DNA of 11,867 nt from Candidatus Woesearchaeota archaeon CG10_big_fil_rev_8_21_14_0_10_32_24 (GTDB taxonomy: Archaea > Nanobdellota > Nanobdellia > Woesearchaeales > GW2011-AR9), in the NCBI GenBank assembly GCA_002763025.1, contig PCYG01000059.1, positions 832-12,698 on the forward strand, in the 5' to 3' direction. A model generated the notes under the pieces. The model saw only the letters and a list, made by a program, of their open reading frames with translations. It was not told the origin of the DNA and ran no database searches. Below, one piece after another: positions 1 to 6,263 of the stretch. Made by a program: the position numbers and the translations under genes. Numbering within the stretch: the stretch's first letter is position 1; every line of letters begins with the position of its first letter.

Positions 1-64
1 AAAGAGGTACGAGAAATTAAAAATAATTTCTGGATATCTTTTTTATAACTAAAAAAGAGGTACG
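1..64 (+). promoter_or_regulatory. Upstream region of prs with duplicated AAAGAGGTACGA element, small hairpin and TATA-like tract
   Basis: The 12-mer AAAGAGGTACGA occurs at 1-12 and again at 54-65, where its final A begins the prs ATG. The second copy supplies a good ribosome binding site (AGAGGT, 3 bases before ATG). Between the copies are a perfect 8-bp inverted repeat (12-19 with 24-31, AAAA loop) and a T-run followed by ATAAC (39-49). The latter could be a TATA element, or with the hairpin the terminator of a gene to the left. Which role applies cannot be decided from sequence alone. Confidence 0.45.
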
Positions 65-946
65 ATGATTATAACAAGCTGTGGGAATTCTATAAATCTA
101 GCAAAATCTCTCGCAAAAAAGCTTCATGTAAAATATGTACCTTTAGATGTAGGCGAATTTCCAGATGGCGATATGTATATGCGATTTAAGGCGAAATCGT
201 TCAAAGGAAAAAAATTAGTAATTGTACAATCTTTTCAACCACATCCAGACATGAGCCTTTTTGATGTTATTTGGGCTGCTGAAACTGCAAAGGATTTAGG
301 TGCGAGAAAAGTGATTCTTGTTGCCCCATATCTTGCATTCATGCGTCAAGATAAAAGATTTAATGCGGGAGAAGCTATTTCAAGTAAAATCATGTCTAAG
401 TTGTTAAACAAATCAATTGATAAAATTATTACGATAGATCCTCATTTACACAGATACAAATCTTTGAAAGATATATTTACCATTTCTGCTGTAAAATTAA
501 CAGCAAATGATTTGATCGGCGATTTTGTAAAAAGAAAAATTAAAAATCCCGTGATTATCGGCCCTGATTGGGAAAGTTATCAATGGGCAGATAAAATTGC
601 AAAGCAAGTGGGTGCTGAAAGTACATGTTTAGCAAAAACACGATTTTCATCTAGAAGAGTGACTTCTAAAATAACAAGAAATGTTGAGATTAAAGAAAAA
701 AATGTTGTGATTATAGATGATATCATTTCCACAGGCCATACAATTATTGAAGCTGCAAAAAAGGCACATAAAAAAGGTGCAAAATCTGTAACGGCAATTG
801 GTGTTCATGGACTTTTTGTTGAAGGCATGGATAAGTTAAAAAAACATGTTGATTATATTTATACTACAAATACAATTGTTCATAAAACAAATAAGATTGA
901 TGTTCTTCCATTGTTATTAAAAGAATTGAAATCATTAAAAATTTAA
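65..946 (+). CDS. prs: Ribose-phosphate pyrophosphokinase (PRPP synthetase), archaeal type
   Basis: Transfers the pyrophosphate of ATP to ribose 5-phosphate, giving PRPP for purine, pyrimidine, NAD and histidine synthesis in the cytosol. Visible in order: FPDGDMYMR (32-40), the ATP-contact segment PYLAFMRQDKRF (88-99), the catalytic-histidine segment DPHLHR (125-130; bacterial enzymes usually have DLHxxQ), the flexible loop LAKTRFSS (189-196) and the PRPP-binding loop DDIISTGHT (218-226). At 293 residues it matches archaeal enzymes, which are shorter than the roughly 310-320 residues usual in bacteria. The start is fixed by AGAGGT three bases upstream and by the N-terminal strand MIITSCGNS, typical of the family. 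It is the only gene on the + strand and converges on the B12/reductase cluster. No key residue appears to be missing. The family call is secure; the archaeal subtype is judged by eye. Confidence 0.96.
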   Translation: MIITSCGNSINLAKSLAKKLHVKYVPLDVGEFPDGDMYMRFKAKSFKGKKLVIVQSFQPHPDMSLFDVIWAAETAKDLGARKVILVAPYLAFMRQDKRFNAGEAISSKIMSKLLNKSIDKIITIDPHLHRYKSLKDIFTISAVKLTANDLIGDFVKRKIKNPVIIGPDWESYQWADKIAKQVGAESTCLAKTRFSSRRVTSKITRNVEIKEKNVVIIDDIISTGHTIIEAAKKAHKKGAKSVTAIGVHGLFVEGMDKLKKHVDYIYTTNTIVHKTNKIDVLPLLLKELKSLKI

Positions 947-1011
947 TGAAATTTTTAGGATGCCAAAAATTTTAAATAAAATTTTCGTGCAAAAGAAAAA
1001 TAATTTTAAAT

Positions 1012-1067
1012 CAAAAACCCAACCACAGCAAGCTGTGGGGTATGTTTAGATTAATATTGGGTTTTTG
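1012..1067. terminator. Bidirectional hairpin terminator between convergent genes
   Basis: CAAAAACCCAA (1012-1022) and TTGGGTTTTTG (1057-1067) form a perfect 11-bp stem. A second hairpin is nested inside it: CCACAGC (1023-1029), AA, GCTGTGG (1032-1038). The outer arm ends in a T-run when read from either strand, so it can serve prs from the left and the - strand genes from the right. The structure is seen; the termination role is inferred from shape and position. Confidence 0.6.
1028..1044 (+). repeat. Short GC-richer repeat, copy 1
   Basis: GCAAGCTGTGGGGTATG matches copy 2 at 1091-1107 at 15 of 17 positions. This copy lies inside the nested hairpin of the terminator. Similar GCAAGC...GGGGTAT palindromic elements are dispersed in some bacterial genomes, which is background recall rather than a search result. 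Confidence 0.5.
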
Positions 1068-1081
1068 GTGTTTGCTCTTAA

Positions 1082-1411
1082 TTAGTCGTCGCAAGCAGCG
1101 GGGTATGAACCCATTCGCAAACAATCAAACAATGCTTTCTTAAGACCAGTATAAGTTCCGCTAGCTCCTTTAGTTATAGCGACTGAAGTTAGATAAGCTG
1201 TTAAGACTGCACCACCTGCAAGTGTTACTGCCATAGTCCCATTAAGAATTTTATCTGAAAGTTATGGATATTGATGAAAAAAGTTTGCAGATTCTATTGC
1301 ACCACTTGCATAAAATAATGATAAATTGGCGATGAATGGTGATGTTTCTAAGAGAACAAATGAATCATAAAATTTTGATTTTTCTTGTTTGGTTAAGTTA
1401 TCTAATAACAT
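1082..1411 (-). pseudogene. Small membrane-protein gene broken by an in-frame TAA
   Basis: Starting from ATG at 1411, one base after the stop of the upstream gene, the frame gives 49 residues ending FFHQYP. A TAA follows at 1264-1262, and the same frame then stays open for 59 more residues to a TAA at 1084-1082. The part after the stop contains a clear hydrophobic segment (AVTLAGGAVLTAYLTSVAI), and the part before has a weaker one. The two halves together look like one protein of about 108 residues with one or two membrane helices. No family is recognised. An alternative start at 1492 would overlap the upstream gene by 80 bases and is less likely. The internal TAA could be a real inactivating mutation, a sequencing error, or (least likely) a readthrough site. 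Other genes here end in TAA, so the code has not been reassigned. Confidence 0.55.
1091..1107 (+). repeat. Short GC-richer repeat, copy 2, inside the end of a reading frame
   Basis: GCAAGCAGCGGGGTATG, 63 bases from copy 1. Read on the - strand it encodes SYPAAC within the last nine codons (MGSYPAACDD then stop) of the broken membrane-protein frame. The repeat therefore appears to have supplied the C-terminus of that frame. The flanking bases form only an imperfect hairpin. Confidence 0.5.
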
Positions 1412-1412
1412 T

Positions 1413-2018
1413 TTAGATACACCGAGGGAATAAAGTATGATTAAATACGTGGTGCTCAATACAACTTCTATAAGAAGAATTTGTTCTTGCATCCTTTACG
1501 CGTTCAAAATCACAGATTTTTTTTGTGATATCAATACAATCTTCTAAATTTAAAGGACTAGCACTTCTACCACACATAGGAAGATAATCCATACAGACAT
1601 TTTTTGTTAATTCTTGAGCATAATCTTTTGCACGTTCCTCAATACTTGGTTTTTCACGGAAAGAAAAGGACACTGGATGAATTTTTGGTTTATAGTGTCC
1701 AATATCAATAGGAACAAAAGGTTTTCTAGAAACATCTAAAGGTCCTAATGGATGGATCTTACCATAAGAAGGAGTTGAATTGTCAACAAATTGATAAGTT
1801 TTTTCATCAGAAGGATGAATGTTATCATCAAAATCAGATGGCACATAAAGTGAATTTTTGGCAATGTCACGAGAATGATAATTACCTATTGGTTGAGTTG
1901 CAGAAACAGGAGTTGAGGGCATATCTGCTTCAGATTTCTGAACATAAGCTGGAGAACAAGCTAATGATACTAGAGTTACTAAAAGTGTTAAGTGTTTAAT
2001 TAATTTTGTTGGTGTCAT
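1413..2018 (-). CDS. Exported protein with cysteine-rich C-terminus, function unknown
   Basis: This is a 201-residue protein with a short basic N-terminus and a hydrophobic stretch (about residues 8-20, TLLVTLVSLA) that looks like a signal peptide. C21 directly follows, but the bases before it (SLA) are not a canonical lipobox, so simple secretion is as likely as lipid attachment. Residues 30-125 are rich in Pro, Ser, Asp and His and probably disordered. The last 60 residues carry six cysteines (142, 149, 161, 169, 186, 200), an even number that suggests disulfide bonds outside the cell. A TATA-like AAATAAATATAAA lies at 2049-2037, and AGAGGT (2034-2029) stands ten bases before ATG. The broken membrane-protein frame begins one base after its stop, so the two were probably co-transcribed. 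No family is recognised. Confidence 0.7.
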   Translation of the reverse strand: MTPTKLIKHLTLLVTLVSLACSPAYVQKSEADMPSTPVSATQPIGNYHSRDIAKNSLYVPSDFDDNIHPSDEKTYQFVDNSTPSYGKIHPLGPLDVSRKPFVPIDIGHYKPKIHPVSFSFREKPSIEERAKDYAQELTKNVCMDYLPMCGRSASPLNLEDCIDITKKICDFERVKDARTNSSYRSCIEHHVFNHTLFPRCI

Positions 2019-2036
2019 TTTTGTTTTAACCTCTAA

Positions 2037-2049
2037 TTTATATTTATTT
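2037..2049 (-). promoter_or_regulatory. TATA-like element of the exported-protein gene
   Basis: AAATAAATATAAA on the - strand is centred about 26 bases before the ATG at 2018, the spacing expected for an archaeal TATA box with a near-leaderless start. An AGAGGT ribosome binding site also lies between them, so the exact transcript start is uncertain. Confidence 0.4.
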
Positions 2050-2062
2050 TGAATTATTATGT

Positions 2063-2917
2063 TTATACTAAATAACTAAAATATTCGGGATTCTCTCTAC
2101 TTCCAAATTGACCCTCTTGAAGACCTGCTAATCCTTGTAGAAAATCTTCTCGTTTTGCAATATAGGCCATGTTTCCACCACCAGTTGATAAAAATGAACC
2201 GTGGTTTCCATTTCTTTCTCTGACGATTTGGGGTATATGATCTGTAACTACATTCGTCATAATATCCAAGAAAGAATCTTTATCATTTATTCCTACATAA
2301 AATAATTCTCTTGCAGTAGATTCTGGAAGATAAAGATTTGTCATTTGAAATGATGGGCGCTTATCAGATGAAGGGATTCGTGAACCTGTAGAAAGAACAC
2401 GGAATGGTTCTGCTATACCACCACTAATCAGATCATTATGCATCACCACACCATGATATTCTTTTTCTTTGACTTCTTGTAAACGAGTTGATACAATTGT
2501 TTCTGTACCGCCAAAAAGTCTCAAAAAGGGATTACGAGAAGGAATTATTCTTTGATATTTTACTTCTTTTCTTCCTTTAGAAACAATTTTTTGATCTTCC
2601 ACGGAAGGTGATAATTGAATTAAATGTGTGTATTGGTCAAATTCAAATGGAGGTAAAATTGTATCTCCATAATCATGTTTATTAAGTGGATTAGATACAA
2701 ACTCTCCAAGCCGATTAAAAAGATTCCCAAAATTAGTATATACGTTCCACTTTCTATCTTGAAATGCAATATCTGCTTTATCTTTAAGATGACTAGAAGA
2801 ATTTGCTATTGTTGAAGGTTCAAATAACCTCCCATCATGTAATCCATTATATCCATTTCTTAGATGTGTAAAAATGAATACAGATGCTTCAGCATTTACT
2901 TTCTCTTGTAGTCCCAT
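2063..2917 (-). CDS. Hypothetical protein, 284 residues
   Basis: I do not recognise this family. The protein has no signal peptide, membrane segment or obvious repeat, and looks soluble with mixed helix and strand. Notable features are a Gly/Asn-rich stretch near the C-terminus (NGNHGSFLSTGGGNMAYIAKR), a basic patch in the middle (SKGRKEVKYQRIIPSR) and a glycine-rich GGTETIV segment. None of these amounts to a known catalytic signature. It has its own promoter (TTTATAAA at 2947-2940), no ribosome binding site, and an ATG where transcription should begin, so it is likely expressed as a leaderless message apart from the reductase cluster. Base use is like that of its neighbours. A few residues of uncertainty exist at the start, but the promoter spacing supports M1. 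Confidence 0.7.
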   Translation of the reverse strand: MGLQEKVNAEASVFIFTHLRNGYNGLHDGRLFEPSTIANSSSHLKDKADIAFQDRKWNVYTNFGNLFNRLGEFVSNPLNKHDYGDTILPPFEFDQYTHLIQLSPSVEDQKIVSKGRKEVKYQRIIPSRNPFLRLFGGTETIVSTRLQEVKEKEYHGVVMHNDLISGGIAEPFRVLSTGSRIPSSDKRPSFQMTNLYLPESTARELFYVGINDKDSFLDIMTNVVTDHIPQIVRERNGNHGSFLSTGGGNMAYIAKREDFLQGLAGLQEGQFGSRENPEYFSYLV

Positions 2918-2939
2918 ATAAAACTTAAAAATGTGCTGA

Positions 2940-2954
2940 TTTATAAAGGTTTCG
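2940..2954 (-). promoter_or_regulatory. Archaeal-type promoter (BRE + TATA) of the 284-residue gene
   Basis: On the - strand, CGAAA (2954-2950) is followed by CC and the TATA box TTTATAAA (2947-2940). The box centre is about 26-27 bases before the ATG at 2917, and no ribosome binding site lies between. This is the textbook arrangement of an archaeal leaderless gene and the clearest promoter in the window. Confidence 0.7.
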
Positions 2955-2983
2955 TTCTTTTTGTCCCTAATTCGGAGTAACTA

Positions 2984-3565
2984 TTATGCTGCTTTTCTTT
3001 TAGATATCTGAACGCCTTTCTGCATACTTTCAACCCATTCTTCTGCATCCTGAACCATTTGTTGAGATTCTGAAATAATCTTAATTAAACTAAGAATAAA
3101 TTCTTCCATATCAGCAACACTTCTATTTTTAGCAATATGTCGTTCTAATAAAAAAATCCCATTATAAAGAGTATTTAATTTTGATAATAGCTTTTGAGAG
3201 TGATCTATCAGACCATCTTTCAAGATATTTTTTGCTTCTAAAAAATAGTCTTGATGTTCAAAAGGCACTGCAATATTTTTAAATTCGGAGTCCAGACTTT
3301 TTGAATAATCTCTCATTTTAAATTCTGCCTGCAATGCAAAACGTAAATCAGCTTTTGATTTTTCTAATTCATCTTTAACTTCACTTAACAAAATAGATTC
3401 ATTAATTCTTAAAGGCCCACTCTTGTCTTCTCTTTGAATAGCACCATCTAAATGTTTTTGAATTGTAAGCAAATCATCTAACTGCTTCCTGACAAGGTTA
3501 ATATTGTCTTTTAATTCGTCCACATACTTAAATTCTACAGATAACCAGGTTAATGTTTTATTCAT
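2984..3565 (-). CDS. Coiled-coil orphan protein coupled to the adenosyltransferase gene
   Basis: This is a 193-residue, almost wholly helical, charged protein. Heptad-like spacing of Leu/Ile is visible at about residues 14-50 (VDELKDNINLVRKQLDDLL), 60-85 (LLSEVKDELEKSKADL) and 120-180, suggesting a helical bundle or coiled coil. It has no signal peptide, membrane helix or cysteine, and a short basic tail (ISKRKAA). The ATG overlaps the end of the adenosyltransferase frame by eight bases (ATGAATAA), so translation is probably coupled and the two proteins are likely made together. That context allows a role in cobalamin handling or the reductase system, but no family is recognised and no function can be assigned. 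Confidence 0.75.
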   Translation of the reverse strand: MNKTLTWLSVEFKYVDELKDNINLVRKQLDDLLTIQKHLDGAIQREDKSGPLRINESILLSEVKDELEKSKADLRFALQAEFKMRDYSKSLDSEFKNIAVPFEHQDYFLEAKNILKDGLIDHSQKLLSKLNTLYNGIFLLERHIAKNRSVADMEEFILSLIKIISESQQMVQDAEEWVESMQKGVQISKRKAA

Positions 3566-4127
3566 GTTTTTCTACCCCATTAAAATATTTGTATATTGGT
3601 TGTTGTTCTTTCACTTCTAATTCATTATTAGCATGTCGTGCAAGAACATAAAATAAATCACTTAGTCTATTGACATATGATAATACAGAAGAGTTTAGAA
3701 GATGATTAGTACTCGCTTTTACTAAAACACGTTCCGTTCTTCGGGTAATGGAACAACATAAATGTAAAAATGAACTTGCCACTGTTCCTCCAGGGATAAT
3801 AAACGAAGTCTGTGGTGTGAGAACCCCAGTTATATTGTCAATCTGTTCTTCTATATCTTTAATATGTTGTTGTTGAATTTTTGGAATATCGTAATGGGGA
3901 AGATGAGAACTTGCCATATCTGCACCAACTGTAAAAAGATCGTGTTGGATTTTAGAAAGCAATCCACGTAATTTTTCATTTTCTACAAAACAAAGTGTAA
4001 CTCCAATCATGGAATTTAATTCATCAATAGATCCAAGTACTTCTATACGTAAATCATCTTTTGGAACTCTTGTACCCCCATAAAATGAGGTCTTTCCTTG
4101 ATCACCTGTTTTTGTATATATTTTCAT
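3558..4127 (-). CDS. PduO-type ATP:cob(I)alamin adenosyltransferase
   Basis: Transfers the 5'-deoxyadenosyl group of ATP to cob(I)alamin, making adenosylcobalamin, the cofactor of class II ribonucleotide reductases. Its 189 residues fit the PduO/MMAB family. Visible motifs: TKTGDQGKTS (5-14) and GGTRVPKDD (17-25) for ATP triphosphate binding, RIEVLGSIDELNS (27-39), FIIPGG (109-114), TRRTER (128-133) with the arginines and glutamate conserved in the family, and YVNRLSDLFYVLAR (151-164). It starts 18 bases after the nrdJ2 stop with a GTAGGT ribosome binding site and overlaps the next gene by eight bases, so it belongs to the nrdJ2 transcript. Placement beside two B12-dependent reductases indicates it feeds them. 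Nothing appears to be missing. Common names are pduO or cobO-like, and the exact symbol is left open. Confidence 0.95.
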   Translation of the reverse strand: MKIYTKTGDQGKTSFYGGTRVPKDDLRIEVLGSIDELNSMIGVTLCFVENEKLRGLLSKIQHDLFTVGADMASSHLPHYDIPKIQQQHIKDIEEQIDNITGVLTPQTSFIIPGGTVASSFLHLCCSITRRTERVLVKASTNHLLNSSVLSYVNRLSDLFYVLARHANNELEVKEQQPIYKYFNGVEKHE

Positions 4128-4145
4128 TACCTACCCATATTAATT

Positions 4146-6212
4146 TTAATACCCTTCTCCTATGTTAATCACTTGATCTTCATAACTTCCATCTCTATAA
4201 ATTGTAATTCCTTTACATTTAGATTTCCATGCAAGCATGTATGCTTCTTCCACATCTTTAATAGAAGTTGTGCGTGGAAAGTTGATGGTTTTTGAAATTG
4301 AATTATCTACATTCTTTTGTAAAGTAGATTGCATTTTAATATGCCATTCAGGTGTAATATCTTGAGCAGTGACAAAAATCTCCCGTACATCTTTCGGAAT
4401 TTCTTTAAACATTTGAATACCACCTGCTTTTGCGATTTTACGAATCAACTCAGAGCTATAAAATCCTCGCTCTTTTGCAACGTTCTCAAATGTTTTATTT
4501 AAGTAAATAATTTCTGAATCACCTAAAACTGTTTTCTGATAAGAAATTGCAAATAAAGGTTCACAACCAGGAGAGGCATCAGCTAAAATACTAATGGTAC
4601 CTGTTGGTGCTAATGAATTACACGTAAGATTCCTCATTTTTCTTCCTGCTTGTTGATGTTCAGATCCAATCCATCCAGGACATGTTCCACGCCGTTCTGC
4701 AAGTTTAGAAGACATTTCATAAGTTGTTGTTTTAATGAAATTCATTAATTTATCTGCTACTTCTAATCCTTCTTCAGAATCATATTTCAAACCTAATTTA
4801 ATTAAAAAATCTGCGAAACCCATCATCCCAAGTCCGAATTTTCTTGTATGTTTTGTGCATTCTTCAATTTCTTTTTGAGGATAACTATTCATGTCAATAA
4901 CATTATCTAAAAAGTGAACTGCAGTTTTTATTGTTTCACGAAGATCATCCCACATGATTTCTTTATTTTCTGTATCTACAAATTTATTTAAATTAAGAGA
5001 CCCGAGAACTACACCTTCATATGGAAGAAGAGGGGCTTCACCACATTGATTAGTGGTTTCAATTTCTCCAAGATGATTGCCGGGATGTTTCCTATTAATT
5101 TCATCAATAAAAATTAATCCAGGATCACCAGTTTTCCATGCGTTTTGGGTAATCATTGAAAACACATCACGTGCACGAAGTTTCCCTTGTTGTTTTCCTG
5201 TTTTAGGATCTGTAATAATATAATCTCTATCTGCTTCTACTGCCCTCATAAATCTATCTGTGACACCTACAGAAATATTGAAATTTTTTAAGGAAGTTTT
5301 ATCTCGTTTTGATTCTATAAAACGAATTATATCAGGATGATCAACTCGTAAAACTGCCATATTTGCACCAGGACGAATTCCACCCTGCCTAATTGCACCA
5401 AATGCACGATCAAAAACGTTCATGAATGCAACAGGTCCTGCTGCAATGCCTTGATGTTTTCCAACAGCATCCATCCTTGATCTTAAACGTGAAAAAGAAA
5501 AACCAGTTCCTGCACCACGTTGATGAATGAGAGCCGCATCTTTTAATGTACCAAAGATCCCCTCCATCGTATCAGTAATGGGGAGAACAAAACAGGACGA
5601 AAGTTGCTGATTTTTTGTCCCAGCATTTTTCAATGTGGGTGAATTTGGCATAAATTTTAATTCTGACATTACTTCAAAAAATCTTTTTTCATAATCTTTA
5701 ATTTCGGCATCCGTTCCATTATAATTTTTATCTGCGAGTGCAACATTTTCTGCGACACGTTGCAACATTTGTTCAGGTGTTTCAATTAAATTTCCTAATT
5801 CATCCTTTTGAAGATAACGACGTTCCAGAATACGAAGAGCTTGGTGTGAAAAATTCAAACATTCTTGGGATTCTTCTGTTCCGAGAATTAACGCTGACGT
5901 TTTCCTTTGCTCATCTTTTTTATGCCTATGGAGAATGTAAGCCTTTGCAATTTTCACATGCCCACATTCAATCAAAACTTCTTCTACAAGATCTTGCACA
6001 ACTTCAGCAGAAGGGATATTATCCTTATGGCGTGCTTTTAGATACGTGAGAACATCATTTGCAAGTTGAAGTGACAAGGTTCTATCTGCTAAATTTACTG
6101 AAAGAGCAGCTTTAAAAATCGCATCTGCAATCTTCACAACATCAAATTTAACAACTTTTCCACTACGCTTCTTTAATTCCTGTAGTTCTATGATTTCTTG
6201 TGGGTCTTGCAT
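4146..6212 (-). CDS. nrdJ: Short class II (adenosylcobalamin-dependent) ribonucleotide reductase paralog lacking redox cysteines
   Basis: Predicted to reduce ribonucleotides to deoxyribonucleotides using a thiyl radical made from adenosylcobalamin. Order: ATP-cone (about residues 17-105), then the ten-stranded barrel with PNSPT (189-193), SSCF (C207, first redox cysteine), the effector/specificity region HQRGAGTGFSFSRL (230-243), the thiyl motif NQCGE (N388, C390, E392), the phosphate loop APTGTIS (535-541) and CKGITIYRDGS (666-676). Two things are missing. The position 11 residues after C390, normally the second redox cysteine (PYESCNLGS in relatives), reads PYEGVVLGS with V401. The protein also ends at residue 688 soon after YRDGS, without the cysteine-pair tail that re-reduces the active site. 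The start lies where a leaderless transcript from the TATA at 6243-6236 would begin. It could be an enzyme with another reductant, a partner of NrdJ1, or a regulator. Confidence 0.92.
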   Translation of the reverse strand: MQDPQEIIELQELKKRSGKVVKFDVVKIADAIFKAALSVNLADRTLSLQLANDVLTYLKARHKDNIPSAEVVQDLVEEVLIECGHVKIAKAYILHRHKKDEQRKTSALILGTEESQECLNFSHQALRILERRYLQKDELGNLIETPEQMLQRVAENVALADKNYNGTDAEIKDYEKRFFEVMSELKFMPNSPTLKNAGTKNQQLSSCFVLPITDTMEGIFGTLKDAALIHQRGAGTGFSFSRLRSRMDAVGKHQGIAAGPVAFMNVFDRAFGAIRQGGIRPGANMAVLRVDHPDIIRFIESKRDKTSLKNFNISVGVTDRFMRAVEADRDYIITDPKTGKQQGKLRARDVFSMITQNAWKTGDPGLIFIDEINRKHPGNHLGEIETTNQCGEAPLLPYEGVVLGSLNLNKFVDTENKEIMWDDLRETIKTAVHFLDNVIDMNSYPQKEIEECTKHTRKFGLGMMGFADFLIKLGLKYDSEEGLEVADKLMNFIKTTTYEMSSKLAERRGTCPGWIGSEHQQAGRKMRNLTCNSLAPTGTISILADASPGCEPLFAISYQKTVLGDSEIIYLNKTFENVAKERGFYSSELIRKIAKAGGIQMFKEIPKDVREIFVTAQDITPEWHIKMQSTLQKNVDNSISKTINFPRTTSIKDVEEAYMLAWKSKCKGITIYRDGSYEDQVINIGEGY

Positions 6213-6223
6213 TAAGTGTTTGG
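6210..6223 (-). promoter_or_regulatory. Possible NrdR half-site overlapping the nrdJ2 start codon
   Basis: On the - strand AAACACTTAATGCAA (6222 downward) contains the start ATG. It matches AAACACTAAATGCAA, found on the + strand at 11512 in the nrdR control region, at 14 of 15 positions. The ACACT half agrees with the left half of NrdR boxes, but the right half does not. Low confidence. Confidence 0.25.
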
Positions 6224-6235
6224 GGGGAGTGGATG

Positions 6236-6249
6236 TTTAAATATTTATT
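6236..6249 (-). promoter_or_regulatory. TATA-like promoter of nrdJ2
   Basis: On the - strand AATAAATATTTAAA, with TATTTAAA at 6243-6236, is centred 27-28 bases before the nrdJ2 ATG. The spacer is C-rich and has no ribosome binding site. This fits an archaeal leaderless promoter and would let nrdJ2, the adenosyltransferase and the coiled-coil gene be expressed separately from nrdJ1. Confidence 0.55.
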
Positions 6250-6263
6250 GGAAAGGTGGATAC

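Noticed and set aside
1262..1492. 76-residue reading frame from ATG at 1492
   Set aside because: Its first 27 codons overlap the exported-protein gene in another frame. The ATG at 1411, right after that gene's stop, is the better start, and the frame is treated as part of the broken gene.
1748..1999. 83-residue + strand reading frame
   Set aside because: It lies wholly antisense to the exported-protein gene, has composition typical of a shadow frame, and has no promoter or ribosome binding site.
4146..4170. Missing cysteine tail of nrdJ2 caused by a frameshift
   Set aside because: The 18 bases between the nrdJ2 stop and the adenosyltransferase start have no room for a tail, and no cysteine-pair coding is found in other frames there.
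4098..4295. 65-residue + strand reading frame across the nrdJ2-adenosyltransferase junction
   Set aside because: It is antisense to two solid genes and looks hydrophobic only because of AT-rich codons.
5738..6049. 103-residue + strand reading frame inside nrdJ2
   Set aside because: It is antisense to the well-conserved ATP-cone and barrel coding sequence and is a shadow frame.
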